From NCBI GenBank assembly GCA_001768565.1, contig MEOE01000004.1:23665-87664 (forward strand): a stretch of 64,000 nt of DNA. Reading direction: 5' to 3'. Of this stretch, positions 27,932 through 37,405 are shown one piece after another (within the stretch, counting starts at the first letter, position 1; the number at the start of each line of letters is the position of its first letter). The translations under genes were made by a program, and so were the position numbers. Source of the DNA: Bacteroidetes bacterium GWF2_33_16 (GTDB lineage Bacteria > Bacteroidota > Bacteroidia > Bacteroidales > UBA12077). Under the pieces are notes generated by a model. It was not told the origin of the DNA. It saw nothing but the letters and a program-made list of their open reading frames with translations, and searched no databases.

Positions 27932-28414
27932 TTATTTTTCTTTTAGCATAAATCCATATTTATTCCATAATCCAATTTTATTACCCCATTTCAAAATTAA
28001 GATTTTAGCAGATTTTGTTATCCAATCTTTCTCAATATCTGAATGACAAATCTTACCTTGTCCTCTTCTGGTATGGTGACAGAACCTACATTCTAATGGT
28101 TGTAATCCAGTACCAAACAATTCACACAAATCGTTTTTAAAGAATGTACACCCATTTTTGGACAGTTTCTGAAGTGCAAAATTTGTTTCATTGCCCTTGA
28201 AAGCCGGAGATAGAACACCAAAACTTCGATCAGGTGAAATTTCCAGCATCATGCGGTTTGCAAGACCGGATAGGATAGCCCTTTCCGCTTCATCGACCGT
28301 CCACCAACCGGGTCTTTGACAGTAGCTTTTGCACGTATCACATGAACATGGTTCAGATGGAGGATATTTAGAAATTAAGGATTTGGTAATAATTGTTTTT
28401 TTCATATTAGTCAA
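27932..28414 (-). CDS. Cysteine-cluster protein (YkgJ-like)
   Basis: The 160-residue product has an N-terminal cluster C23, C25, C28, C32 (CSCDTCKSYCQRPGWW) and more cysteines in GCTFFKNDLCELFGTGLQPL, then CRFCHH and KICH. This pattern resembles YkgJ-type proteins, whose cysteines are thought to bind Zn or Fe-S. Function is unproven. An alternative start three codons later is possible. It sits 22 bp before the ICMT-type gene and 50 bp after a methyltransferase gene, likely co-transcribed. Confidence 0.7.
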   Translation of the reverse strand: MTNMKKTIITKSLISKYPPSEPCSCDTCKSYCQRPGWWTVDEAERAILSGLANRMMLEISPDRSFGVLSPAFKGNETNFALQKLSKNGCTFFKNDLCELFGTGLQPLECRFCHHTRRGQGKICHSDIEKDWITKSAKILILKWGNKIGLWNKYGFMLKEK

Positions 28415-28464
28415 ACTTTACAAATGATAAGACTTTGAACTGCAAGTCATTCATATGATATAAT

Positions 28465-29193
28465 TTAGACCTTAATACAAAGATATGAAGACATTAATTC
28501 AGTATGTCTGGTTTTCCTGATTATTTTCAGTCCATTTTTGATAAATAATCCTTCTATGATCCAATTATAGGTTGGATATTCATCTTTTATATTAACCGCG
28601 ATTTCATTAGCAATTCTTAATCCCATTTTATTTTTTGCTTGTTCTATATTTCTATTTATAACTTCTTCATATGATGCACACTCAAATGAAAAAAGTGAAT
28701 CTAAAAGGAATAATTTACCACCAGGCTTAAGCGTTTTAACCATTCGGTTGATTGCAACAGATTTCCAAAAATCGGGCAAGTGATGCAGAGCAAGTTGAGT
28801 AATAATTGCATCAAAATAATTTGGAATGATTTCAAAATTCAAAAAGCCAGAATGAGAGAACGTTATATTTATTATTTTTTCATTAATTGCTTTTTTGAAG
28901 GCGTGATTTACCATAGTTTTAGAAATATCACATGCGTTTATATGCTTGCATAATTTTGACAATCTTATAGCTAATTCCCCGGTACCAGTTCCTATTTCAA
29001 AGACAATCGAATTATTATTTAATTCAAGCAATTCAATTATGTACTTTGCTTCATTATCCAGATTTCTGTTATTCCTGTATTTTTCATCGTATTCAGCTAC
29101 TTCAGATTCGTTTTCGAAATCTATACCAGATTGTCTGAATTCATTGTAATACCAATCATCCATAATTTTTCTTTGATCAATATTGAGATTCAT
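28465..29193 (-). CDS. Class I SAM-dependent methyltransferase
   Basis: The 242-residue product has the SAM loop VFEIGTGTGELAIRL at residues about 61-75, an acidic contact in INACDISKTMV, and post-motifs FDAIITQLALHHLPDFWK and LKPGGKLFLLDSLF. It belongs to the Methyltransf_25/11 group, with unknown acceptor. The first codons encode a hydrophilic N-terminal extension of about 50 residues. It lies 141 bp after the DJ-1/nitroreductase gene and may be read from the same element-C promoter. Confidence 0.87.
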   Translation of the reverse strand: MNLNIDQRKIMDDWYYNEFRQSGIDFENESEVAEYDEKYRNNRNLDNEAKYIIELLELNNNSIVFEIGTGTGELAIRLSKLCKHINACDISKTMVNHAFKKAINEKIINITFSHSGFLNFEIIPNYFDAIITQLALHHLPDFWKSVAINRMVKTLKPGGKLFLLDSLFSFECASYEEVINRNIEQAKNKMGLRIANEIAVNIKDEYPTYNWIIEGLFIKNGLKIIRKTRHTELMSSYLCIKV

Positions 29194-29334
29194 TTTAAAT
29201 GATTTTTAAGGAGAACATTTAATACAACTTTTGATAATTTTCAATAGTAACAAATCTGTGCTCATTTATCATTATAATCGAGCTTGCTGCTTCGATAATT
29301 GAATTTTTTGAGACACAGATTTAATTACATCTAT

Positions 29335-30645
29335 TTATTTAATTTGTAGATATTCATTTACTGGTCTCGAAACTGCTGGATTCATTTTTTCCATGGGATG
29401 CCCAATGCCAACTATTCCGCATAATTGATATGAGGATGACAAGTTAAGTACTTCTCTGAATCCTTCTTCACCAAATAATGTTCTTAAACCACTAATAATA
29501 GAAGTACTATAACCAAATTCATTGGCAACATTGCCTAATTGTGAAATAGCTTGTCCAGCTAAAACGGTATTTATCTTTAACTGACTCTCCTTGTCCTGAG
29601 GGTTTTTAATTGATTCGACTTCTGAATTATCATTGTACACAAATACAATTACAGGAGCATTAAATACCATAGTGTACCATCTTTTTAAAGATTCTGCAGG
29701 GATATTATTTTCTTTATATTTTTCAACTGCAGATTTAACTAATATATTAATTAAGGCTGTTTTAACTTCTGGGCTTTTTATAGCAATAAATCGAATATAG
29801 GAATTATTCATCATTTCAAAAGGTAAAACCGAATTGACAGAATGTTTTATTATTTGCGCAATAGTATCATCCGCAATAATACCTGGATTCATAATCATAA
29901 CATTTCTTTGATCGATTATTTGCATCAATTTTGGATTATTGTTCTCTTTGAATTTAGCCAAAGGTCCGTTGCCATTTGGAAAGGCTAATTCTTCGGCAAT
30001 AGATACAGCAAAAGTTTCAAAATATGGCCATTGACCAGTTAAAAAAGGTCCATCATGAATAAAGGTTTCTGATACAATCTTTGCTCCTGATTTTATTAAT
30101 TCAGCTCTATAGTTATTTCCTTGCACTGTAATTTGTCTTCCAGTTAATAGTTTTGAAGCAGAAAGTATATATGGTCCATGGCAGATTGCAGCAATATATT
30201 TTTTATTATTTATGGCTTCATCTATTATTAATTGTAGTTTTTCACGATTGTCTTTTAAGAAACCTTCTACTCCTTCGCCTCCTGAAAAATAGATAAGATC
30301 ATATTTTTTAAAATCAACTTTATCAATTAAAAGGTCTGTTTTTAAAGTAACAGGGAGCATGTCATGTCCGGTTTTAGAATTCGGGTCACTTCTTTCTCCT
30401 TGTTGCTCCAATTTGGTTCCAGCAATATCAACTTTAGCACCCCAGTTTTTCCAGTAACCACTAATTTCAACGGCTTCTTCATAGTTAAATCCATCAAAAA
30501 CTATGGTTATAATGCGAACCTTTGATAAATCATAGTTCCAATTGGTTCCGGTACACTCTTTCCAGTTTTGAGCGGTTACGTTTCCTTTGATTATTAAAAT
30601 CAAAAGCACATTTGTAATAATTGAAATTTTTTTGATTGTTTTCAT
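29335..30645 (-). CDS. Exported DJ-1/PfpI domain fused to nitroreductase domain
   Basis: The 436-residue product starts with a signal peptide (ISIITNVLLILIIKGNVTAQ). Residues about 40-240 are a DJ-1/PfpI domain with the nucleophile-elbow cysteine C155 in AAICHGPYILSA and GGEGVEGFL upstream. Residues about 245-435 are a nitroreductase-like domain (DDTIAQIIKHSVNSVLPFE, then GIVGIGHP near the end). DJ-1 proteins can be glyoxalases, deglycases or thiol sensors; nitroreductases use FMN. I know of no well-described protein with both outside the cytoplasm. FMN would have to be present there or the second domain may be inactive. Led by element C and preceded by an AraC regulator. Confidence 0.83.
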   Translation of the reverse strand: MKTIKKISIITNVLLILIIKGNVTAQNWKECTGTNWNYDLSKVRIITIVFDGFNYEEAVEISGYWKNWGAKVDIAGTKLEQQGERSDPNSKTGHDMLPVTLKTDLLIDKVDFKKYDLIYFSGGEGVEGFLKDNREKLQLIIDEAINNKKYIAAICHGPYILSASKLLTGRQITVQGNNYRAELIKSGAKIVSETFIHDGPFLTGQWPYFETFAVSIAEELAFPNGNGPLAKFKENNNPKLMQIIDQRNVMIMNPGIIADDTIAQIIKHSVNSVLPFEMMNNSYIRFIAIKSPEVKTALINILVKSAVEKYKENNIPAESLKRWYTMVFNAPVIVFVYNDNSEVESIKNPQDKESQLKINTVLAGQAISQLGNVANEFGYSTSIISGLRTLFGEEGFREVLNLSSSYQLCGIVGIGHPMEKMNPAVSRPVNEYLQIK

Positions 30646-30685
30646 GATTGTTAGTTTTTAAATTATGTTCAAAAGAAATTATGGA

Positions 30686-30772
30686 ACAAAGGAAGACTAC
30701 ACAATCATGAAAGCCTATTTGAATCATGATTTAGAAAGATAGTATTATAAAAATGTCTAAGTGATTTATAAA
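30686..30772 (-). promoter_or_regulatory. Shared 87-bp upstream element, copy C
   Basis: Landmarks on the plus strand are ACAAAG at 30686, CCTAT at 30714, ATTATAAAAATG at 30744 and TTTATAA at 30765. The half-sites are GATAGTATTATAA and the weaker AAGTGATTTATAA, 21 bp apart. It stands 41 bp before the DJ-1/nitroreductase start and 44 bp after the end of an AraC gene, so the AraC protein is an obvious candidate to bind it. Confidence 0.82.
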
Positions 30773-30816
30773 AAACTAATATGAATTAGTATATCGGGTT
30801 AAGTTAATTAAATGAC

Positions 30817-31929
30817 TTATTGATGTTTAGATAATTGAGCTTTGTATTGGGATGGAGTCTTTCCGGTAAACTTTTTAAAAGCAGCATTAAATGCCGAAAG
30901 AGTATTAAAACCACTATCATAAGCTATACTCGCTATTGTAAGATTGTTAAATTCTGGATTACCCAGCAATCTTTTTGCTTCATCTATGCGGTAATTATTG
31001 ATAAAATCGTTGAAATTATTCGAGAAATGTTCATTTATCAATTGTGAAAGTAAATGGGGACTAATTGAAAGTTCTTTGGATAGTTCACTTAATGTTAAAT
31101 TACGATTCAAATAAGATCTATTTTCTTCCATTGATTTATAAATTGAAGCTACATGGTCTTTTATAACATCTTCAGATATATTCAAAGGTTTTGTTTTGGT
31201 TATAAAATTGTTGATAGTTGTAATTCTATTAAATCGTAATTCGTAATAAAGTATTGCATAAACAATAAAAGAATAATATAAAGTTTCGATAATCGAGGCA
31301 TAAATATTTAGTTTGAGATATGCTTCCAGGCAATAGAGAATTATAATAAACCAAAGTATAATTATTGTAAAAATAATAATTCGTAACCAATATGGATTTA
31401 AAAGATCCCTTGTTGAAAACGCAGTATTAAATTCTTTAATAAGATTTCTACAATATGAGTATGAAACTAAAATATAAATTAAGAGATGAATAAGAAAAAA
31501 AGATTTTTGGAAGATATTAAAAACAACATTCAATCTTAGAAAAGATTTAATATTAGGGTCAGTTATAAATACTAAGTTTATGATTAACAAAAGAAAGAAT
31601 GGAATAATATGCAAAAAATTCTTTCCCTTAAATCTAAATCCTTTTTGTGTGGTTGATAATAAATAAAAATATAATATTGGACCAATTAGAGAAAGTATTG
31701 GAAGAAGCATTAAAATAACAGGAGTGTCAATATTAATTTGAATTAAATTTCCAAAATCTAGAATTAATAATTTGAGAATTCTTATTTCTCCTATAAAAAT
31801 AAATATTGATAACAACATATTTGGAATCAAATTTTTCTCTTTTTGAAACCATAAAAAGAATAGTATAAATAATCCATTAATAGCTGCTAATCCGCAAAAA
31901 ATGAAAAATATGAATTGAACTATGGTCAT
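30817..31929 (-). CDS. Membrane-anchored AraC-family regulator 1
   Basis: The 370-residue product has about seven predicted N-terminal membrane helices (residues 1-235). A cytoplasmic linker and a C-terminal AraC double helix-turn-helix follow at about 265-365 (LSKELSISPHLLSQLINEHF and FNTLSAFNAAFKKFTGKTPS). This design lets a membrane-located ligand control transcription directly. Paralogues lie at 31983, 40052 and 47613, with nearly identical C-terminal helices, so they may recognise the same DNA site. It starts 53 bp after regulator 2 and ends 44 bp before element C. Confidence 0.92.
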   Translation of the reverse strand: MTIVQFIFFIFCGLAAINGLFILFFLWFQKEKNLIPNMLLSIFIFIGEIRILKLLILDFGNLIQINIDTPVILMLLPILSLIGPILYFYLLSTTQKGFRFKGKNFLHIIPFFLLLIINLVFITDPNIKSFLRLNVVFNIFQKSFFLIHLLIYILVSYSYCRNLIKEFNTAFSTRDLLNPYWLRIIIFTIIILWFIIILYCLEAYLKLNIYASIIETLYYSFIVYAILYYELRFNRITTINNFITKTKPLNISEDVIKDHVASIYKSMEENRSYLNRNLTLSELSKELSISPHLLSQLINEHFSNNFNDFINNYRIDEAKRLLGNPEFNNLTIASIAYDSGFNTLSAFNAAFKKFTGKTPSQYKAQLSKHQ

Positions 31930-31982
31930 AATGAATCTGCTTAATATTAATAAACAAAAGAAGACAAATGGGTCAAAAACTA

Positions 31983-33080
31983 TTAGGAATCTGATTTATA
32001 AGATTCAATTGAATTAAAATTTTTATTAGCTTGTTGTTTAAGTCTGAATTGCGTTGGAGTATATCCTGTAAACTTTTTAAAAGCTCCATTGAACGCTGAT
32101 AAAGTATTAAAACCACAATCATAAGCAATACTCGCAATTGTATAATTTTCTCTTTCAGGATCATTCAACATTTTCTTTGCCTCTTCAATTCGGTATGAAT
32201 TTATGAAATCATTAAAAGGCATTCCAAATTTATTGTTAACAATATTGGATAATACATATGGCTGTATTTGATATTCCTTTGCCAATTTTGGTAAAGTAAG
32301 CGTATTGTCAAGATATGGTTTATGGACAAGGAAATGCTCCTTAATTTTATTCATTAGAGCCAATGCTTTACTTTCTGTTATTGAACTGTTCTTATATCTT
32401 TCTGGAAAGAAACCCGGCTCGCTTATTTTTTTAAATTTAATTTCAAAAAAAGTAATAGTAAATATTAATAATGGTATATAAAACAATTCAACTATTGAAA
32501 AAGCTTCTGAGAATCTATTTAAAACTAAAGTTAATAATAGTGGTGAAATAATTAATATTGTATTTCTACAATAAAAAAAGACATTTCTTATAGAGTAATT
32601 ATAATCTACCTGATTTTTATGCATTCTTTTTATTCTGTATATATAGAAAATAGTTATTATTGAATAAATTACCAAATGAATTCTTGTACCTAAAAGAATT
32701 ATCCATAAATAATCAGTTTCAAAATTTATAATTGATCCTATAACTATTATGGAAAATGCTAATAACCAATGCCAAATTTGTGATATTTTAAAAGTAAAAT
32801 CTCTTTCTGCCGTAGATTTAATATAAAAGTAAATTGTTGGTCCAAGCAAAGGAATTGAAGGGAACCAAAAAATTATATTCGAATCATCATCATAACCAAG
32901 ATAGATAGGATAAATGAACTTAATCATTCGTATTACTATGAAAATAAAAAATATGACTAAAAAAAGTTTGGATTTAAAAAACCCTTTATTGAGGAATAGC
33001 AAATTGCATATTAGAAAAAGACTATTTAGCCCGGCTGCTCCATATAATATTAATACTATTATATTAATTATACTTATCAC
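31983..33080 (-). CDS. Membrane-anchored AraC-family regulator 2
   Basis: The 365-residue product has the same plan as regulator 1: about seven membrane helices (residues 1-225) and a C-terminal AraC domain with LPKLAKEYQIQPYVLSNIVN and FNTLSAFNGAFKKFTGYTPT. The first DNA-contact helix region (QIQPYVLSNIV) differs more than the second from the other paralogues. It is followed by regulator 1 and preceded, across 66 bp, by the degenerate IS5 element. The IS may therefore have cut off its former upstream region. No operator of the A-E type lies directly downstream of it. Confidence 0.92.
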   Translation of the reverse strand: MISIINIIVLILYGAAGLNSLFLICNLLFLNKGFFKSKLFLVIFFIFIVIRMIKFIYPIYLGYDDDSNIIFWFPSIPLLGPTIYFYIKSTAERDFTFKISQIWHWLLAFSIIVIGSIINFETDYLWIILLGTRIHLVIYSIITIFYIYRIKRMHKNQVDYNYSIRNVFFYCRNTILIISPLLLTLVLNRFSEAFSIVELFYIPLLIFTITFFEIKFKKISEPGFFPERYKNSSITESKALALMNKIKEHFLVHKPYLDNTLTLPKLAKEYQIQPYVLSNIVNNKFGMPFNDFINSYRIEEAKKMLNDPERENYTIASIAYDCGFNTLSAFNGAFKKFTGYTPTQFRLKQQANKNFNSIESYKSDS

Positions 33081-33146
33081 AACTTTAATTTGAATAGACT
33101 AAAAATTAACTGTTAAAGTTAGGTAAAAAAAATATTTATCCAATTA

Positions 33147-34010
33147 GAGCTTGTTTAAAAATATTTCACTATCATAGCAATGGAAGCCACGAATACTCAT
33201 GCCTCGCTTGATTCAGTATTCATCTCATAATCTTTACAGAGCCGCCTTGACCACATTAGCCATGATATAGAACGATCTACAATCCACCGCTTTGGAATAA
33301 CCTTGAAACCCGTCTCATCGCTAGGGGTTACAACTTCAAATTCTATCCCCAGTTCAGCATGGGCTAGCCTTACCAGTCTTTCACCCGCATAGCCTCCATC
33401 GGCAAGAATTCTTTTCAGCTTGGGGTATCTCCCCACCAACCGTTTGAATACCTGTTCAGCAGCCACGCTTTCATGCCCATTCGCTGCTGGTACAACAATG
33501 CACATCAGGATTCCCATTGTATCCACCAATATATGACGCTTACGCCCTTTCTTCTTCTTGTTCCCATCATAGCCCTTATCGGGAATGCCCCGTTCGCCGT
33601 TCTTCTCCGACTGGGAGTCGATAATTCCAAGGCTGGGGGGATGCCTTGCAATAGTGATTCTCCCTCACCAGCTCATGGAGTCTTGTCTGCACGCGTTATT
33701 GTCCCGCTAATCATCCATTTGCGGAAGTAGTAGTACAACGTACTCCAGGACCCGAACTCCTTAGGGAGCATCCGCTACTGACAGCCTGTTTTTAGTTGGT
33801 AGAGAATGGCATTCCATACCCTGCGCAGGCGAACTTTGCTCTTGCGCTTGTCGTTCAGATTTTTTTTACACATTGCCACTGGCAATTGGTTAAGCTGGTT
33901 GGGTATTGTATCATCGCTTGTTCAGATTGGAGTTTACGCAAGCTCAGAATAATCATTCACATTAGCTAATCAATAGCCTTATTTCTAGATAACTAAATTT
34001 AAACAGGCTC
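33147..34010 (-). mobile_element. Degenerate IS5-family insertion sequence
   Basis: Imperfect terminal inverted repeats GAGCTTGTTTAAA (from 33147) and, on the other strand, GAGCCTGTTTAAA (ending at 34010) bound an 864-bp element, with TA next to both ends. The inside is clearly richer in GC than the flanks, and encodes remnants of an IS5-type DDE transposase on the minus strand. The size and organisation fit small IS5-family elements. It lies between AraC regulator 2 and an HD-domain gene. Confidence 0.85.
33197..33956 (-). pseudogene. IS5-family transposase, inactivated
   Basis: From the ATG at 33956 the protein starts with YPTSLTNCQWQC, a degraded form of the IS5 N-terminus, and then hits a TGA. 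In a shifted frame it continues with RRVWNAILYQLKTGCQ followed by a TAG where a tryptophan is expected, then RMLPKEFGSWSTLYYYFRKW. After further breaks come GIIDSQS, KGRKRHILVDTMGIL, and an open 110-codon tail with ILADGGYAGERLV to a stop at 33197. At least one frameshift and several stops make it non-functional. Confidence 0.88.
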
Positions 34011-34178
34011 TAATCCTTTAAAGCAAATAGGCATTTATAATCGGATTGTGCGATTAGAAAAAAACAATTGCATGACCAGAAGGATGGTTGTGGGACTGGA
34101 GAGAATACTCTTATTTTGTGTGACCGATGCTAAACTTAGGTAATGTTATTAACTATGTGTGGTAGACATAAAATTGCT

Positions 34179-34194
34179 ACTGTGGAACCACAGT
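34179..34194. repeat. 16-bp perfect palindrome in an otherwise empty gap
   Basis: ACTGTGGAACCACAGT is a perfect inverted repeat in the 283-bp gap between the IS element and the HD-domain gene stop. TGGGACTG near 34078 is also complementary to CAGTCCCA just after it. This could be an old terminator or protein site. Otherwise I see nothing in 34011-34293. Confidence 0.35.
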
Positions 34195-34293
34195 CCCAAA
34201 GCGCCTTTTGCCTCTTATACATATCAATTCTAATTTACTAATATTATTAAAAATTAACCAGAACAAAAACTTTTTTAAAACTATAATTCTTAT

Positions 34294-34863
34294 CTACTGC
34301 TGTATTAAATATTTAATTATCATGTATTTATCTTCAATTAATTCTTTCGCTGGTTCAATAAGAGAGTTCCAATTACTATTAATTCTACTTGAAAACCATT
34401 TTTTCCCATCTTGAAAATTAAAATTTCTAATCTTGTATGAAAAGAATAACCAATAAACTGGTTTTATAATTTGGGCAATAGCATCAGCATTTGATAGAAT
34501 TACATCATTTATTGAACCTTCATTTATCTTAATATGTGTTACATGATTTTCTATACACTGTCTAACTTTTTCAATTTTCTCAAATGGATATTTATTTTCA
34601 AGAAGAAGTTTCTCTGCAATTTCAGCACTGTCAATATTATGAGTTGGCAATGTTTTAAAATCTTGTACTGCTGATATGTCATGTAAAAGTGCTGAAATAA
34701 GAACTATCTCTTTATTCACATTATTCACATCTAAAATATTACATAACTGGTTGCAATAATCATAAACAATTAAAATGTGCTCACTATAGAATGCATCTGT
34801 CAGAGAATTTGTCGGCTGCTTACAAGTATTTTCTACATACCGTTTTAATTCATTTAAATTCAT
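34294..34863 (-). CDS. HD-domain metal-dependent phosphohydrolase-like protein
   Basis: The 189-residue product has the HD superfamily residues in order: H29 in YSEHILIVYDYC, H61-D62 in ALLHDISAVQ, two histidines in ENHVTH, and an Asp in LSNADAIAQI. Such proteins hydrolyse phosphate esters such as nucleotides, and metal binding is expected. Length is normal for a stand-alone HD protein. It has its own 150-bp upstream gap and the IS element behind it, so it is probably monocistronic. Substrate unknown. Confidence 0.85.
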   Translation of the reverse strand: MNLNELKRYVENTCKQPTNSLTDAFYSEHILIVYDYCNQLCNILDVNNVNKEIVLISALLHDISAVQDFKTLPTHNIDSAEIAEKLLLENKYPFEKIEKVRQCIENHVTHIKINEGSINDVILSNADAIAQIIKPVYWLFFSYKIRNFNFQDGKKWFSSRINSNWNSLIEPAKELIEDKYMIIKYLIQQ

Positions 34864-35018
34864 ATTTCACTTCAATTTGTTATAATATTTAATTATCAAG
34901 ATTATAAATTTGAGTTTAATAAGATTGGACCTTATACTAATATATGAGAAATAATCACTCATAAATCTTCTGAAATCATTATGGAGTACACCATACTTTA
35001 GGTACGTGAATAATTGCT

Positions 35019-35855
35019 TTATAATTTTTTACAGTCAATCACTACAAATGGAACACTTAACTTCATTATTCCTTCAATCTCCGATTTTCTATTTAATTCA
35101 TTTTCTATCAGTTCAAATATTTCAGACTGCTTTTCGAATGATAAAATCTCCTTCCATCCATCAATAAATTTTAGTCTAATAAAATGATGATTTAGCATTG
35201 TTGTACCATCAACAAAACAATATTCAAATCGATCATGTTTAGCCGAATCTATTGAAAACCCATGTGATTTAATCTGTTCAAGATATTGGTCAAGAGGTTG
35301 GCGTTTCTTATTAATGTGTTTTTTCATCAAGTACAAACTAGCATCCAGTTTTAATTTAGTTAAAACTTTTTCCATTGTTGAATAAAATTCAAACATCGTA
35401 TTATTTAAATTCATTGTCTGAATAAACTGTCCGCCGGATTTCATTATCCTGCAACATTCTGATAGCGATTTATCAAGGTCTGCAACGTTATTCAATCCGT
35501 TATTGCTTACAATCAAATCAATCATATTATCTTTAATTGGAATATTCTCAGCAACTCCACGAATGATTTCAATATTTTCAATTCTGTAAAAATCAATTTT
35601 CCTTTTTGTTCTTTCAACAGCAGCTTCCCATGGATCTATGCCATATATTTTGGAATCCTTACCCAATCTCATAGCAATTTCAGTTAAGGGGAATCCTGTT
35701 CCAAATCCAATATCAACAACTTTTAAACCTTTTCGATATTTTACCCCATCAAGTAATTTTAACCCAAACGGTGCAGACCATAAGGGTAATTCGTCAAATA
35801 CTTCAACTAGTTTTTCCGAACTAAAATCCCAATCTGTTTTTAAATATTGTTTCAT
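35019..35855 (-). CDS. Class I SAM-dependent methyltransferase (UbiE/arsenite-MT-like)
   Basis: The 278-residue product has SAM loop VVDIGFGTGFPLTEI at residues about 47-61, acidic contact IYGIDPWEAAVER, and motifs NMIDLIVSNNGLNNVADLD and CRIMKSGGQFIQTMN. It is a Methyltransf_11/25 protein; the C-terminal 100 residues probably form the substrate cap. No cysteine triad of arsenite methyltransferases is evident, so a small organic acceptor is more likely. It stands alone between gaps of 155 and 137 bp with no recognisable control element. Confidence 0.87.
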   Translation of the reverse strand: MKQYLKTDWDFSSEKLVEVFDELPLWSAPFGLKLLDGVKYRKGLKVVDIGFGTGFPLTEIAMRLGKDSKIYGIDPWEAAVERTKRKIDFYRIENIEIIRGVAENIPIKDNMIDLIVSNNGLNNVADLDKSLSECCRIMKSGGQFIQTMNLNNTMFEFYSTMEKVLTKLKLDASLYLMKKHINKKRQPLDQYLEQIKSHGFSIDSAKHDRFEYCFVDGTTMLNHHFIRLKFIDGWKEILSFEKQSEIFELIENELNRKSEIEGIMKLSVPFVVIDCKKL

Positions 35856-35992
35856 CGTGTATTTCTTAAAACTATACTAAGTCTTAAGATATGTTACTGT
35901 CAACAATAAATTGTTATTTCCAACCATATTAGTCATCCTTTTTTTGCAAACTACATGCCTTTTATATTCAATAAAAAACCATTTGGTTTATT

Positions 35993-36511
35993 CTACTCGT
36001 GGATTGTAGATTTTTTATCGATCATTTTTTGCATCCATACTATATCAAATTTTTTGTCCTTCTTTTTAATAATCTTTTCAAATCGTCCACATTCCTTAAA
36101 TCCATTTTTTATATGAAAGGCAAGACTTTCTTCGTTAACTGACGCAATATTTGCTAATATTATTTTTATCCCTTTTTGTCGTGCCTCCATTTCAAGTTTC
36201 ATTAGTGCAATTTTTCCTATACCTTTCCCTTTGAAGTCTTTATCTATGAAATAAGTAATCTCTGCTGTTTCTTTAAAAGTTGGAAAAGGATTATAAGCAC
36301 GCAGGAAACAAAATCCGACAATTTTACATTCAACCTTAATCGAGAATGCTGGATAATCTTTTGTCATCTCCATGAATTTACCATAAAAGTCATATGGCAA
36401 AATCGTATCAGGGTAGGCAGCAAAACTATTTTCAACGTAATAATTAAAAATGTCCATAATTTCCTTTTTATGCTCAATAGACATTCGTTCAAAAAATATC
36501 TCCATAGTCAA
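35993..36511 (-). CDS. GNAT acetyltransferase, phosphinothricin-acetyltransferase-like
   Basis: The 172-residue product is closely related to the protein at 8636-9145. Both have DIYNYYIENSFAAY-type openings (here DIFNYYVENSFAAYPD), the motif FKETAEITYFID, acetyl-CoA loop KGKGIGKIAL, and the C-terminal NEESLAFHIKNGFKECGRFE. The start at 36511 (MTMEIFF) or two codons later (MEIFF) are both possible. Gap of 194 bp upstream. It probably acetylates an amino group of a small molecule. The duplication across the window suggests recent local expansion. Confidence 0.87.
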   Translation of the reverse strand: MTMEIFFERMSIEHKKEIMDIFNYYVENSFAAYPDTILPYDFYGKFMEMTKDYPAFSIKVECKIVGFCFLRAYNPFPTFKETAEITYFIDKDFKGKGIGKIALMKLEMEARQKGIKIILANIASVNEESLAFHIKNGFKECGRFEKIIKKKDKKFDIVWMQKMIDKKSTIHE

Positions 36512-36705
36512 ATTATTTTATATATAACAGGTTATGCTAATGGTTGAGAACCTAAGTTCGTCAGACATGCCATAGAGTATGAAAAGAATATCGTTCTTTA
36601 TTTCTATCTACTATTTACATGGTTAAGTCAATATAAAAGTTTGACAGACACTTTACCATGCATTTTCTTCTAACCATATTAAGTTAAGTTTTTTTCATTG
36701 ACCTA

Positions 36706-37257
36706 TTAATTTCGTTTAAAATTAGAAACTCCTTTCCGTTTATTTTCAAACGAAAATAAACCCGATTTAAGAATCATTCGTGGAATTATTAAAGGAATTG
36801 AAGGCCATACTGCCAATATCCCTCCAGGTTTTAATAATCGATGCATCTCTTTTAGAATTTGATCTAACGGCACCATGGGCGCCGGAATTACGCCAAATAA
36901 AATAATTGTGTCAAAGCTCTCTGATTCTAAATTCGTGTTGAGCGCATCACCTTTTATTACACGCACATTTAGCAATTTGGCAGCTTTTACTTTCTTAGTT
37001 ACTTCTTCAACGGACTCTGATAATAAGTCCATTGCAAATAAAGTACCTTGATTTCCTATTCTTTCGGATAATTGCAATGTAAAAAATCCGGTTCCACAAC
37101 CAATCTCTAAGACATTCTGTCCACATAAATTATCAACATTTTGTAAGATTTTTTTTGGACCAAGGAAATGATATCTAATTTGACTCTCCATTGCCACTGC
37201 AACCAAATTGACAAAGATTTTTCCAAATCTTGTTTTTGAAATTGTTTCTGTATTCAT
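36706..37257 (-). CDS. Class I SAM-dependent methyltransferase (short)
   Basis: The 183-residue product has the SAM loop VLEIGCGTGFFTLQL at residues about 50-64, acidic contact LFAMDLLSESVEE, a GDALNT adenine-side motif, and DTIILFGVIPAPMVPLDQI. It then has the typical MHRLLKPGGILAVWPS block. It is at the short end of the class and stops soon after this block, so it may lack a substrate cap. The N-terminus is hydrophobic-aromatic (SQIRYHFLGPKKILQNV). It lies 148 bp downstream of a ProC-like gene and could be the last gene of the element-D transcript. Confidence 0.85.
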   Translation of the reverse strand: MNTETISKTRFGKIFVNLVAVAMESQIRYHFLGPKKILQNVDNLCGQNVLEIGCGTGFFTLQLSERIGNQGTLFAMDLLSESVEEVTKKVKAAKLLNVRVIKGDALNTNLESESFDTIILFGVIPAPMVPLDQILKEMHRLLKPGGILAVWPSIPLIIPRMILKSGLFSFENKRKGVSNFKRN

Positions 37258-37405
37258 TTCGCTTTTTTTTAAATTAAAACATAGGTGCCAAACTTATCTA
37301 CTTAATAAGTCGTAAAAAGATTAATTCAAAATCCATTTATATTATCTATATTAAATCCTAATTACCTTTCCAATAAGAATTTTTCTATTAGAATTCCATT
37401 TTTAA

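Noticed and set aside
33473..33730. Plus-strand open frame within the IS5 element
   Set aside because: It is the opposite-strand shadow of the broken transposase, which is recognisable on the minus strand.
34208..34414. Plus-strand frame overlapping the HD gene's end
   Set aside because: It runs into a recognised HD-domain gene on the other strand and has no family features.
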